Shown here in pieces: positions 9,012 through 16,222 of a stretch of DNA of 45,513 bases. Each line of letters opens with the position of its first letter. Position 1 is the stretch's first letter. Made by a program: the position numbers and the translations under genes. This DNA is from Methylobacterium sp. WSM2598. Lineage in GTDB: Bacteria > Pseudomonadota > Alphaproteobacteria > Rhizobiales > Beijerinckiaceae. The notes under the pieces were generated by a model. The model did not search any database and had not been told where the DNA came from. It was given only the letters and a program-made list of their open reading frames with translations. The DNA is taken from positions 3,531,082-3,576,594 of the forward strand of contig NZ_KB900609.1 of assembly GCF_000379105.1 (NCBI RefSeq), in the 5' to 3' direction.

Positions 9012-10073
9012 ATGAGCGACGTGTCCCGACCCGACACGGACCGGAGTTTCGCGATAGGCCAGCGGGCGTTGGAGCTCATGAAGGCCTACGGGTCTTCGGC
9101 CTGCCCGCGCAGCTACGCCGTCTGGTACACCTACGTGTCCGGTCAGCAGCCGCTGCTCAATGAGGCGGTGAAGCGCCTGACGGCGGAGCACGGCCACCTG
9201 CGCGACGACGCGATCAGCATCCTCTACGACACCTACATCGATCCGCGCCGCCACCTGATCGAGACGGAGCGCGCGGGCGCGAGCCTGCTCGGCGAGATGG
9301 AGCAGGTGCTGGAGATGCTCGACGTGGCGCTCGGCTCCACCGCCCGCTACGGCGCCTCGCTGCAGGCCTTCAGCCAGGACATCGTCGCGCCGACCGTCAA
9401 TCGCGGCCGGCTGCGGGAACTCGTGACCTCGCTGATCGTGGCGACGCGGGACGTCTCCGCCAACAACCGCACCCTCGAGGCGCGGATGCGCGAGAGCCGC
9501 GAGGAGATCCAGGCGCTGCACGAGACCCTGGAGGCGGTGCGGGTCGAATCGCTCACCGATCCGCTCACCGGCCTGGGCAATCGCAAGCTGTTCGAGCAGG
9601 TGCTGCGCAAGTCGGTGGAGGAGGCGGCCGCCAACGCGGCACCCACCGCCCTCATCATCCTCGACATCGACCATTTCAAGCGGTTCAACGACGTCTACGG
9701 CCATCTCACCGGCGACCGCGTCCTGCGCCTCGTCGCCCTGACGATGCGCGAGATGGTCGACGGCCGCGCCACCATCGCGCGCTTCGGCGGCGAGGAATTC
9801 GGCGTGATCATGCCCTGCGGCAGCGAGGGCGACGCCGTCGCCCTGGCCGAGCGCATCCGCACGAGCGTCATGGGCCGGGAACTCGTCAAGCGCTCCAGCG
9901 GGGAGTCGCTCGGTCGCGTGACCATCTCGGTCGGCGTCGCGACTCACCGGCCCGGCGACACGGCCGTGTCGCTGCTGGAGCGGGCCGATCAGTGCATGTT
10001 CGCGGCCAAGCGCAGCGGGCGCAACCGCGTCGTCGTGGACACGGCGGTGCCGGACCTCACGCAGGTGGCGTGA
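9012..10073 (+). CDS. Diguanylate cyclase (GGDEF domain)
   Basis: A 353-residue cytoplasmic protein. Residues 1-150 form a helical N-terminal region without membrane segments, 150-178 look coiled-coil (ARMRESREEIQALHETLEAV), and a GGDEF domain fills 179-345. The active motif is GGEEF (259-263), with metal- and substrate-binding LDIDHFKRFND (217-227) and LTDPLTGLGNR, so it should make c-di-GMP from GTP. The inhibitory I-site is absent: the place of RxxD upstream of GGEEF reads DGRA. Product inhibition of the usual kind is therefore not expected. A GGAGGAG ribosome site precedes the ATG. It is convergent with the Fe-S carrier gene, with only 12 bp between stops. Confidence 0.93.
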   Translation: MSDVSRPDTDRSFAIGQRALELMKAYGSSACPRSYAVWYTYVSGQQPLLNEAVKRLTAEHGHLRDDAISILYDTYIDPRRHLIETERAGASLLGEMEQVLEMLDVALGSTARYGASLQAFSQDIVAPTVNRGRLRELVTSLIVATRDVSANNRTLEARMRESREEIQALHETLEAVRVESLTDPLTGLGNRKLFEQVLRKSVEEAAANAAPTALIILDIDHFKRFNDVYGHLTGDRVLRLVALTMREMVDGRATIARFGGEEFGVIMPCGSEGDAVALAERIRTSVMGRELVKRSSGESLGRVTISVGVATHRPGDTAVSLLERADQCMFAAKRSGRNRVVVDTAVPDLTQVA

Positions 10074-10085
10074 GGTCCGGGCCGC

Positions 10086-10466
10086 TCAGGCCCCGGCTTC
10101 CTGCAGGGCCTCCGGCTTGGCCGGCGTGATCGCGACCGATTCGCCGCAGCCGCAGGCCGAGGTCTGATTCGGATTGTGGAACACGAACTGCGACGACAGC
10201 TTCGTGGTCTGGAAGTCCATCTCGGTCCCGAGCAGGAACAGCACCGCCTTCGGATCGATGAAGACGCGCACGCCGCGATCCTCGACGACGTCCTCGCCCG
10301 GGCGGCGCTCCTCGGCGTATTCCATCGTGTAGCTCATCCCGGCGCAGCCGCCGTTCTTCACGCCGACGCGGATCCCCGCGATCGGGCGGTCGGCGTCGGC
10401 GATGATCCGCCTGACGCGCTCCGCGGCGGCCTCGGTGAGCGACATCACCTTGAAACTGGTGGGCAT
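10086..10466 (-). CDS. A-type iron-sulfur cluster carrier (IscA/SufA/ErpA family)
   Basis: A 126-residue HesB/IscA-fold protein that carries Fe-S clusters to apoproteins. The three cluster-binding cysteines are present: Cys41 in KNGGCAGMSY, and Cys105 and Cys107 in TSACGCGES. Other family features are MSLTEAAAERVRRII and FIDPKAVLFLLGTEMDF. The start at 10466 (MPTSFKVM) is chosen over an upstream ATG at 10493 because GGAGAG lies 8-9 nt before it. The isolated position, with no suf or isc genes beside it, does not allow a choice between SufA, IscA and ErpA. The ABC exporter gene lies 140 bp upstream on the same strand. Confidence 0.93.
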   Translation of the reverse strand: MPTSFKVMSLTEAAAERVRRIIADADRPIAGIRVGVKNGGCAGMSYTMEYAEERRPGEDVVEDRGVRVFIDPKAVLFLLGTEMDFQTTKLSSQFVFHNPNQTSACGCGESVAITPAKPEALQEAGA

Positions 10467-10607
10467 TCGGTTCTCTCCGGCAGCCGGGTTCAAGGCCCGG
10501 GCGGTTGAGGCTTCATCCTCGCTCCCCCAAGATAAGCATCGGCCCGGCCAGGGTCCACCGCGGCGGGGCCCGCGGCGGCCGGGAGCGCGCGAGGGGGGCG
10601 ACGCCCG

Positions 10608-12425
10608 CTACACCGCCACGAGCCGCGCCCGGCCCTCTCCCCCGGCATCGCCGAACTGGAGGGCGGCGAGCTGGGCGTAGAGGCCGCCCCGGGCGAGCAG
10701 CCCGTCGTGTGTGCCCTCTTCCACCACGCGACCGTCGTCGAGGACGAGGATCCGGTTGGCGGCCCGGATGGTCGCGAGGCGGTGGGCGATCACCAGGGTG
10801 GTGCGCCCGCGCATCAGCTCGTCGAGGCCCGCCTGGACCGCGCGCTCGCTCTCCGCGTCGAGGGCCGAGGTCGCCTCGTCGAGGAGCAGGATCGGCGCGT
10901 CCTTGAGGATCGCCCGGGCGATGGCGATGCGCTGGCGCTGCCCGCCCGACAGGGTGACGCCCCGCTCGCCCACCAGCGTGGCGTAGCCCTCCGGCAGGGC
11001 GCGGATGAACCCGTCCGCGTGGGCCTGGGCGGCGGCGGCGGCCACCTCGGCCTCGCTGGCCTGCGGGCGGCCGTAGCGGATGTTGTCGAGGACGCTGCCG
11101 CTGAACACGGTCGGATCCTGCGGCACCAGGGACAGGCGCCGCCGCAGCGCGTCCGGATCGGCCCGGTTCACCGGGACGCCGTCCACCCGCACCTGTCCCG
11201 AATCGGTATCGTAGAAGCGCAGGAGCAGCTGCAGCACCGTGCTCTTGCCCGCGCCGGACGGGCCCACGATGGCGACGCGCTCGCCGGGCGCCACCGTGAA
11301 GCTGACGTCGTGGAGGGCGCTGCGGTCCGGCCGCGCCGGGTAGGCGAAGCGCACCCGCTCGAAGGCGACCTCGCCGCGGGGCGGCTCCGGCAGGGCCAGG
11401 GGATCCGCCGGGGCGGTGATGGCCGGCTCCGTGCGCAGGATCTCGCCCAGGCGCTCGGCGGCGCCGGCCGCCAGGGTGAGCTCCCCGTAGACCTCGGAGA
11501 GCTGGCCGAGGGCGCTCGCCCCGAACACCGCGTAGAGGACGAATTGCGAGAGCTGGCCCGCCGTCATCGTGCCGCGCGCGACGCCCTGCGCCCCGTACCA
11601 CAGCACCCCGACCACGCTCGCCGAGACCAGGAAGATGGCGACGCCGGTGAGGAGCGCCCGCGCCCGCGCCGAGCCGCGGGCGGCGAGGAAGGCCTGCTCC
11701 GAGGCGGCCGCGAAGCGCGCCGCCGTCGCCGGCCCCATCCCGAAGGCCTGCATGGTGCGCACGGCCCCGACCGCCTCGGTCGCGTAGGCGGAGGCGTCGG
11801 CGAGCCGGTCCTGCGCGGCCCGCGAGCGGCGCCGCACGCCCCGCCCCGAGAGGATGAGCGGGAAGACGATGACCGGGATCGCGGCCAGGACCAGGACCGA
11901 GAGGCGCGGGCTCGTCCACACCATCATGGCGACCGCGCCCAGGAACAGGAAGGCGTTGCGCAGGAGGATCGACAGGGAGACCCCGAAGACCGACTTCACC
12001 TGCGCGGCGTCGGCCGTGAGGCGCGAGACCAGTTCGCCGCTGCGGGCCTGGTCGAAGAAGGCGGGGTCGAGCACCGTCAGCCGCGCGAACACCGCCGCCC
12101 GCAGGTCCGCGATCACCCGCTCGCCGAGCGTCACGACGAAGTAGTAGCGGCCCGCGCTCGCCAGCGCGAGGAGACCGACGACGCCGATCAGCGCGCCGAA
12201 ATAGGCGTCGATCATCGCGGCACCCTGGTGCGCGAAGCCGAGATCGACGACCCGGCGGATCGCGATCGGCACGACCAGGGTGGCGCCGGCGGCCGCCACC
12301 AGGGCGACGAGGGCCGCGGCGATGCGGCCGCGGTAGCGCAGGGCGAAGGGGATGAGCGGTTTCAGCGCGCCGAGAGAGGCCCGGGGAAGCGTGGCCCGGG
12401 AGCGGGCTGTGTCGTCGGAAGCCAT
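10608..12425 (-). CDS. ABC exporter half-transporter (MsbA/multidrug type)
   Basis: A 605-residue fusion of a six-helix type-1 exporter membrane domain (about 25-320) and an ATPase domain (about 345-590). Visible motifs: Walker A GPSGAGKST, Q-loop LVPQDPTVFSG, signature LSGGQRQRIAIARAI, Walker B ILLLDEATSALD and H-loop VIAHRLAT. It should work as a homodimer exporting lipid, drug or another hydrophobic compound; the substrate cannot be read from sequence. It is divergent from rpmE, and this ABC gene / rpmE / DUF1465 neighbourhood is a recurring order in Rhizobiales from general knowledge. The start at 12425 is the first ATG and gives a normal N-terminus. Confidence 0.92.
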   Translation of the reverse strand: MASDDTARSRATLPRASLGALKPLIPFALRYRGRIAAALVALVAAAGATLVVPIAIRRVVDLGFAHQGAAMIDAYFGALIGVVGLLALASAGRYYFVVTLGERVIADLRAAVFARLTVLDPAFFDQARSGELVSRLTADAAQVKSVFGVSLSILLRNAFLFLGAVAMMVWTSPRLSVLVLAAIPVIVFPLILSGRGVRRRSRAAQDRLADASAYATEAVGAVRTMQAFGMGPATAARFAAASEQAFLAARGSARARALLTGVAIFLVSASVVGVLWYGAQGVARGTMTAGQLSQFVLYAVFGASALGQLSEVYGELTLAAGAAERLGEILRTEPAITAPADPLALPEPPRGEVAFERVRFAYPARPDRSALHDVSFTVAPGERVAIVGPSGAGKSTVLQLLLRFYDTDSGQVRVDGVPVNRADPDALRRRLSLVPQDPTVFSGSVLDNIRYGRPQASEAEVAAAAAQAHADGFIRALPEGYATLVGERGVTLSGGQRQRIAIARAILKDAPILLLDEATSALDAESERAVQAGLDELMRGRTTLVIAHRLATIRAANRILVLDDGRVVEEGTHDGLLARGGLYAQLAALQFGDAGGEGRARLVAV

Positions 12426-12453
12426 GGGACGTGTGTGAATCCGGTAGCTGCGC

Positions 12454-12482
12454 TTGTTTGGCGCCGTCGGGTGAGGTATAGG
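12454..12482 (+). promoter_or_regulatory. Candidate rpmE promoter
   Basis: TTGTTT (12454-12459), a 17-bp spacer, then TATAGG (12477-12482). This leaves a leader of about 75 nt before rpmE, within which L31 autoregulation could act. Confidence 0.45.
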
Positions 12483-12565
12483 CCGCCGCTCATCCGATTA
12501 CGCGCGATCAATGGCCGCGGCCCGCAGCGGAGCGTTTGCGGGTGGGCCGCATCGAGGAACACGTC

Positions 12566-12814
12566 ATGGCGAAGACCGCTGCCAAGAAGCCGACCGAGCA
12601 CCCCGACTACCACTTCATCAAAGTGGTGATGACGGACGGCACCGAGTACACCACCCGGTCGACCTGGGGGAAGGAGGGCGACACCCTCAACCTCGACATC
12701 GACCCGACCACCCACCCGGCCTGGACCGGCGGCGAGCAGAAGCTGATGGATCGCGGCGGCCGCGTCTCGCGCTTCAACTCGCGCTTCGGCAACCTGACCT
12801 TCGGCAAGAAGTAA
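12566..12814 (+). CDS. rpmE: 50S ribosomal protein L31
   Basis: An 82-residue L31 of the alphaproteobacterial type. Characteristic stretches are [42 protein letters not shown] and FNSRFGNL. The zinc-binding cysteines of the C+ form are absent: VVMTDG replaces the usual CxxC region, so it is zinc-independent. It belongs at the large subunit's central protuberance and bridges to the small subunit. The ATG at 12566 has GAGG upstream, and an in-frame extension to 12536 has no family support. It is followed by inverted repeats and an intrinsic terminator. Confidence 0.97.
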   Translation: MAKTAAKKPTEHPDYHFIKVVMTDGTEYTTRSTWGKEGDTLNLDIDPTTHPAWTGGEQKLMDRGGRVSRFNSRFGNLTFGKK

Positions 12815-12850
12815 TCCCACCGCTCGTTTCTCATGACCGGTGGCGGTGCT

Positions 12851-12894
12851 CTCGAATTTTCGCCAAGCCTTTGGCTTGAAATCGAAAATTCGAG
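12851..12894. repeat. Perfect 12-bp inverted repeat with nested hairpin downstream of rpmE
   Basis: Arms CTCGAATTTTCG (12851-12862) and CGAAAATTCGAG (12883-12894) enclose a second stem, CAAGCC (12864-12869) / GGCTTG (12873-12878). It is AT-rich compared with its surroundings. No T-run follows, so it may be a mobile palindrome or an RNA-processing structure rather than a terminator. Confidence 0.75.
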
Positions 12895-12972
12895 ATGGAG
12901 CAACGGCCCGACGCGTCGGCACCCTGAGCCGTTGGTGTAAGGTCCGGGCGGGCCGAGCCCCCGGAACGAGAG

Positions 12973-12999
12973 AACCCCGGTCCAGCGGCCGGGGTTTTT
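12973..12999 (+). terminator. Intrinsic terminator downstream of rpmE
   Basis: The stem AACCCCGG (12973-12980) / CCGGGGTT (12989-12996) is followed by a run of five T (12995-12999). It closes the rpmE transcript or a separate small transcript starting after 12894. Confidence 0.8.
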
Positions 13000-13053
13000 C
13001 GTTGGGCCGCAGTCCCGGCGGGAAGGCGGCCGGGCCCCTCCCCGCGCGTCGCG

Positions 13054-13584
13054 TCACGCCGAGCGGAAGGCGGCGCGCAGGAGGTCCTGCTGGGCGAAGA
13101 CCGGGCTCTCGCGGGGGGCCGGGGTGGGACGGTCGTCCGAGATCAGGCTGTCGAGGTGGCGGATGCGCGCGTGGAGCCGCTTCGCGTGCCCGATCAGCGC
13201 CTGGAGGGTCAGCGGCAGCTCCGCGACGGCCGCGGCCGGCAGGTCCTGGCTCTCGCTCGTGCCCAGGCGCACGCGGGTCTTCTCCTGCTGGGCCTCGCTC
13301 AGGGTCAGTTCCCCCTCCGCCACGGCGCGCTGGACCAGCAGCCAGGAGGCGATCTGCATCAGCCGCGTCGTCAGCCGCATGCTCTCGCTCGCGTAGGTCA
13401 GGGCGGCGTGCCGCGACAGCAGCCGCGACTCGTCGCGGCCGGGACCGTCCAGGTAGGCCGCGGTCTCCTCCACCAGCGTCATGCCCTCCCGGAACAGGGT
13501 GCGGAAGGCCTCGGAGGACACGAAGGTCTCGCCGAAATTCACGGTGTCGCGCGGGTCCCGAAACATCACGTCCATCCCGACCAT
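13054..13584 (-). CDS. rcdA: RcdA, regulator of CtrA degradation (DUF1465)
   Basis: A 176-residue, mostly helical protein of the DUF1465/RcdA family. Its core LDGPGRDESRLLSRHAALTYASESMRLTTRLMQIASWLLVQRAV and LTLQALIGHAKRLHARI... match that family's two-helix dimer. A flexible Pro-rich C-terminal tail ends ...RESPVFAQQDLLRAAF. In Caulobacter, RcdA is a ClpXP adaptor that with CpdR and PopA promotes CtrA proteolysis at the G1-S transition. That role is from the family and is not proven here. The start is supported by GGAGGAGGG six nt before the ATG. The upstream region has a CtrA box (13881-13896) and a terminator-bounded small transcript, suggesting feedback control. Confidence 0.88.
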   Translation of the reverse strand: MVGMDVMFRDPRDTVNFGETFVSSEAFRTLFREGMTLVEETAAYLDGPGRDESRLLSRHAALTYASESMRLTTRLMQIASWLLVQRAVAEGELTLSEAQQEKTRVRLGTSESQDLPAAAVAELPLTLQALIGHAKRLHARIRHLDSLISDDRPTPAPRESPVFAQQDLLRAAFRSA

Positions 13585-13696
13585 GATCCCTCCTCCGCCC
13601 TCGGCGTCGCGCGTCCCGCTGCGGGACAGCGCCCTGTCTCGGTCCCGACCGTCGCAACAATAGCGCCGCGCGGGCGGTCCCGCCCCGGTAACGAAG

Positions 13697-13710
13697 GATT
13701 AACCTTAATC
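13697..13710. promoter_or_regulatory. GATTAACCTTAATC motif upstream of rcdA
   Basis: An AT-rich near-palindrome (GATTAA-CC-TTAATC) 113 bp before the rcdA start. It shares 13 bases with the site at 6880. It contains a TTAACC half-site and is a candidate regulator-binding site for rcdA. Confidence 0.4.
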
Positions 13711-13762
13711 GGAACGCGCGAGACCCCGCCCGGCTCCCGCGCCGGCGGGGCGGGCCCGGGCT

Positions 13763-13790
13763 CAAAAAGAAAGCCGCCCCGGAGGGCGGC
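13763..13790 (-). terminator. Intrinsic terminator upstream of rcdA (minus strand)
   Basis: The stem gccgccc (13773-13779) / gggcggc (13784-13790) has a 4-nt loop. On the minus strand it is followed by TTTCTTTTT (complement of 13764-13772). It insulates rcdA from transcription arriving from above 13790. Confidence 0.8.
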
Positions 13791-13858
13791 GATGAGTCGT
13801 ACAGGGAGGCATCAAACAGAGTGGACAGAGACCACTCGACATCCAGAAGGCTGGACAG
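13763..13858 (-). ncRNA. Candidate cell-cycle sRNA (or attenuated rcdA leader)
   Basis: On the minus strand, a CtrA box at the -35 position (13881-13896) and a GATAAC -10-like hexamer (13864-13869) predict a start near 13857. The RNA would run about 95 nt to an intrinsic terminator at 13763-13790. It contains hairpin 1 (TCCAG/CTGGA, 13842-13855) and hairpin 2 (GAGTGG/CCACTC, 13819-13837). An unpaired stretch with CCUCCC (13804-13809) follows; that is an anti-Shine-Dalgarno motif typical of alphaproteobacterial riboregulators. It is isolated by tandem terminators on one side and its own terminator on the rcdA side. Its structure and borders are inferred. Confidence 0.5.
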
Positions 13859-13880
13859 CTCCGGTTATCGTCCAGAAAGC

Positions 13881-13896
13881 TTAAAAAATGGTTAAC
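13881..13896 (-). promoter_or_regulatory. Perfect CtrA box (TTAA-N7-TTAAC)
   Basis: TTAA (13881-13884), seven bases, TTAAC (13892-13896): an exact match to the full CtrA site. Its centre is 22 bp from the centre of GATAAC (13864-13869) on the minus strand, which is the placement seen at CtrA-activated promoters. Two GANTC (CcrM) sites lie just beyond, at 13916-13920 and 13925-13929. Confidence 0.65.
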
Positions 13897-13970
13897 GCGG
13901 TGTAAGCGCAATCGCGAATCAGTCGAATCCGGCGCGGCTTGGCAGCGGGCGCCGGCGCGGGGGCGCGCAA

Positions 13971-14034
13971 ACGAAAACCCCCTCCGGGGCGGGAGGGGGC
14001 GTCGGCAAAAGCCCCCTCCGGGGCCGGAGGGGGC
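13971..14034 (-). terminator. Tandem intrinsic terminators (minus strand)
   Basis: Two near-identical stems, CCCCCTCC/GGAGGGGG (13978-13985/13992-13999) and GCCCCCTCC/GGAGGGGGC (14011-14019/14026-14034), are each followed on the minus strand by TTTT. They end the small gene at 14059 and shield the sRNA/rcdA region. Confidence 0.85.
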
Positions 14035-14058
14035 GTGGGTCGCGCGAGGGCGGCGCGC

Positions 14059-14280
14059 TCAGCCCGCGTGCATCTCCGCGCCGGGCCGCGCCGGCACCAG
14101 GAGCGGGGCCGAGCCCTTGCCGGGGGCGTCGTTGTAGGGGGCGTTGTAGCAGCGGCGCACCGAGGCCCAGTAGGCCTCGCGCTCCGCCTGCGGCAGGCGG
14201 CTCAGGGCCTCGTTGAGCGCGGCCTCGCCGGCCGCCGCGAGGCTGTTCGGGTCCGAGAAAGCGTGTTCGATCGGCGACAT
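14059..14280 (-). CDS. Small hypothetical protein
   Basis: A 73-residue soluble, helical protein (MSPIEHAFSDPNSLAAAGEAALNEALSRLPQAEREAYWASVRRCYN...). There is no membrane segment or recognisable domain. The frame continues upstream to an ATG at 14343, but those residues (MQRGLGCGMIRPSFHAW...) look non-coding and run close to a repeat element. The start at 14280 is a judgement, and no clear ribosome site was found. The pair of terminators directly behind the stop supports a real transcribed gene. Function unknown. Confidence 0.5.
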   Translation of the reverse strand: MSPIEHAFSDPNSLAAAGEAALNEALSRLPQAEREAYWASVRRCYNAPYNDAPGKGSAPLLVPARPGAEMHAG

Positions 14281-14361
14281 GCCCGTTCGCATCCAGGCGT
14301 GGAAGGATGGCCGGATCATGCCACAGCCAAGCCCGCGCTGCACGGGTTTCGCGGGTGCGGC

Positions 14362-14484
14362 GTGATCCGGGATCCGCTCGATCGACGCGGATCCCGGATC
14401 ACCAGCCCGCGCGGCGCCTGAGCGACACCGACATCCGCATGGCCGACATGGGAGAGGGCGAATCCATCAACCGGATGGCGGATG
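14362..14484. repeat. Palindromic intergenic repeat element, copy 2
   Basis: Hairpin A has arms 14362-14377 and 14387-14402. The spacer GCGCGGCGCCTGAGCGA follows, then a longer second part ending in CATCCGC (14432-14438) / GCGGATG (14478-14484). It is shared with copies at 5528 and 24647; the second part is closest to copy 3. It lies next to the GbsR gene stop (14494). Confidence 0.85.
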
Positions 14485-14493
14485 ACGCAGCGG

Positions 14494-15066
14494 TCAGGCC
14501 GGGTCGGGCTTGCGGCGGCGCGGCACCGCGCCGAGCACGCGGTCCTTGGCCTCCAGCACCTTCTGGACCCGGGCACCGAGCCGCAGGAGCTGCACGAGCC
14601 TCTCCGTCTCCAGGCGCCGCACCTCGCCGTACCAGTTCGCGAAGAGTTCGAAGAGGTCGTGCATCTCGGCGAGGCGTCCTTGCGCGTGCCGCTCCTCCGG
14701 GCTGCGCGGCTCCTGCATCAGGATCTCGCGCAGCATGGTGAGCGTCGGGTCGACCTCGCGCTTCTTGCGCTCCTCGACCAGGGTTCGGACGATCTGCCAG
14801 ATGTCCTCGGGCGTCGAGAAGTAGTCGCGCCGGTCGCCCGGCCGGTGCAGCAGCCGCACGAGGTTCCAGGCCTGCAGCTCCTTCAGGCCCATGCTGACGT
14901 TCGAGCGCGACAGGCCGAGGCGCTCGACGATCTCGTCGGCGTTGAGGGCGCGCTCCGCGACGAACAGGAGCGCGTAGATCTGGCCCACCGTCCGGTTGAT
15001 GCCCCAGCGCGAGCCCATCTCGCCGAAATGCAGGACGAAGGTCTGGACGAGGGGCGGCAGCTGCAT
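14494..15066 (-). CDS. GbsR/MarR-family transcriptional regulator
   Basis: A 190-residue cytoplasmic winged-helix regulator. It opens with the GbsR-type VQTFVLHFGEMGSRWGINRTVGQIYALLFV. The helix-turn-helix is at about 40-65 (LNADEIVERLGLSRSNVSMGLKEL), followed by the wing LVRLLHRPGDRRDYFSTPED. The rest is helical and presumably dimerises. It is the last gene of cydA-cydB-DUF2474-gbsR, 7 bp after the DUF2474 stop and with GGTGAGG as ribosome site. It probably controls this oxidase operon; the signal is unknown. A palindromic GGAATTTCC lies in the cydA upstream region (17709-17717) as a possible operator. Confidence 0.85.
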   Translation of the reverse strand: MQLPPLVQTFVLHFGEMGSRWGINRTVGQIYALLFVAERALNADEIVERLGLSRSNVSMGLKELQAWNLVRLLHRPGDRRDYFSTPEDIWQIVRTLVEERKKREVDPTLTMLREILMQEPRSPEERHAQGRLAEMHDLFELFANWYGEVRRLETERLVQLLRLGARVQKVLEAKDRVLGAVPRRRKPDPA

Positions 15067-15073
15067 GGCGTCC

Positions 15074-15205
15074 TCACCCGGCCCTGAGCCAGGCCCGCAG
15101 CACCGAGGCGACGAGGCCGAGGGCGAGGAGGCTTGCGCCGTAAAGGGTGGCGAACCAGAGGAGCCGGCGCCAGAGCGGCGCCGGCGCGTCGGGGGGCGCC
15201 GCCAT
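15074..15205 (-). CDS. DUF2474 / CydX-like small oxidase subunit
   Basis: A 43-residue single-helix membrane protein: MAAPPDAPAPLWRRLLWF then TLYGASLLALGLVASVLRAW. Its place directly behind cydB, start overlapping the cydB stop by one base (TGATG), and its LWRRLLWF...ALGLVA pattern fit the DUF2474 family found with CIO-type bd oxidases. By analogy with CydX/CbdX it should sit in the oxidase complex beside CydA and stabilise its hemes. It is shorter than many gene finders report. Confidence 0.8.
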   Translation of the reverse strand: MAAPPDAPAPLWRRLLWFATLYGASLLALGLVASVLRAWLRAG

Positions 15206-16212
15206 CAATGGTACCCCGTCGCGTCGACCTTGCCCCGGAACACCCAGTACGCGTAGGCGGTGTAGGCCAGGATGATCGGGATCAGCACGGAGGCCCCGGC
15301 CAGCATGAACACTTGGCTGGCGCGCGGCGCGGCGGCGTCCCAGATCGAGATCCGGCCCGGCACCACGTCCGGGTAGATGCTGATGCCGAGCCCCACGAAG
15401 GAGAGCAGGAACAGGCCGAGGGCGATCAGGAAGGGCGCCCGCTCCGCCCCCTGCCGCAGGGCGCGGAAGAATGCGAAGGCCGCGAGGCCGACGAGGAGCG
15501 GCACCTGCGCGGTCAGGAGCACGTGCGGCATCGCGAACCAGCGCTGCCAGTACTGGCCCTCCAGGAACGGCGTCACCGCGCTGACCAGGAAGATCGCCGC
15601 GATGGTGGCGGCGCCGAGCCGGGCCGAGAGGCGGCGCGCCCGCTCCTGCAGCGGCCCCCGCGTGCGCATCACCAGCCAGGTGGCGCCGAGCAGGGCGTAG
15701 CCGCAGAGGAGGCCGAGCCCGACCAGGAGGCTGAAGGGCGACAGCCAGTCCCACCAGCCGCCCGCATAGGCGCGGCCCTCGACCGCGATGCCCTGGAGCA
15801 TGGCCCCGAGGGCGATGCCCTGGGCCAGCGCCGCGACCAGCGAGCCCCCCGTGAAGGCGAGGTCCCAGAAGGCCCGGTGGCCCGGATCGCGCCAGCGGAA
15901 CTCGAAGGCGACGCCCCGGAAGATCAGGCCGAGCAGCATGGCGATGACCGGCGCGTAGAGCGCCGGCAGCAGCACCGCGTAGGCGAGCGGGAAGGCCGCG
16001 AACAGGCCCCCTCCCCCGAGCACCAGCCACGTCTCGTTGCCGTCCCAGACCGGGGCGACCGAGTTCATGGCGGTGTCGCGCTCCTCGCCCGGCCGGAAGG
16101 CCGGGAACAGGATGCCGATGCCGAGGTCGAACCCGTCCATCACGATGTAGGCGAACACCGCGAAGGCGATCACGAAGGCCCAGACGACCGTCAGGTCGAG
16201 ATGCTCCACCAC
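15205..16212 (-). CDS. cydB: Cytochrome bd-type quinol oxidase subunit II
   Basis: A 335-residue inner-membrane protein with eight or nine hydrophobic segments. It begins with the family signature LTVVWAFVIAFAVFAYIVMDGFDLGIGIL and contains WDGNETWLVLGGGGLFAAFPLAYA and IFRGVAFEFRWR. It forms the quinol oxidase with CydA, reducing O2 to water at the cytoplasmic membrane. The start is a GTG at 16212 (followed by a second GTG) with GAGGAGGAA just upstream. cydA ends 10 bp before it. Confidence 0.95.
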   Translation of the reverse strand: MVEHLDLTVVWAFVIAFAVFAYIVMDGFDLGIGILFPAFRPGEERDTAMNSVAPVWDGNETWLVLGGGGLFAAFPLAYAVLLPALYAPVIAMLLGLIFRGVAFEFRWRDPGHRAFWDLAFTGGSLVAALAQGIALGAMLQGIAVEGRAYAGGWWDWLSPFSLLVGLGLLCGYALLGATWLVMRTRGPLQERARRLSARLGAATIAAIFLVSAVTPFLEGQYWQRWFAMPHVLLTAQVPLLVGLAAFAFFRALRQGAERAPFLIALGLFLLSFVGLGISIYPDVVPGRISIWDAAAPRASQVFMLAGASVLIPIILAYTAYAYWVFRGKVDATGYH

Positions 16213-16222
16213 GGATTCCTCC

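Noticed and set aside
10707..12629. A 640-codon plus-strand frame opposite the ABC exporter
   Set aside because: Shadow of a clear ABC transporter gene; no domain and extreme Arg/Gly/Asp composition.
13764..13846. A 26-codon frame inside the candidate sRNA
   Set aside because: It has no ribosome site and runs through the terminator hairpin; Cys/Pro/Arg-rich and not credible.
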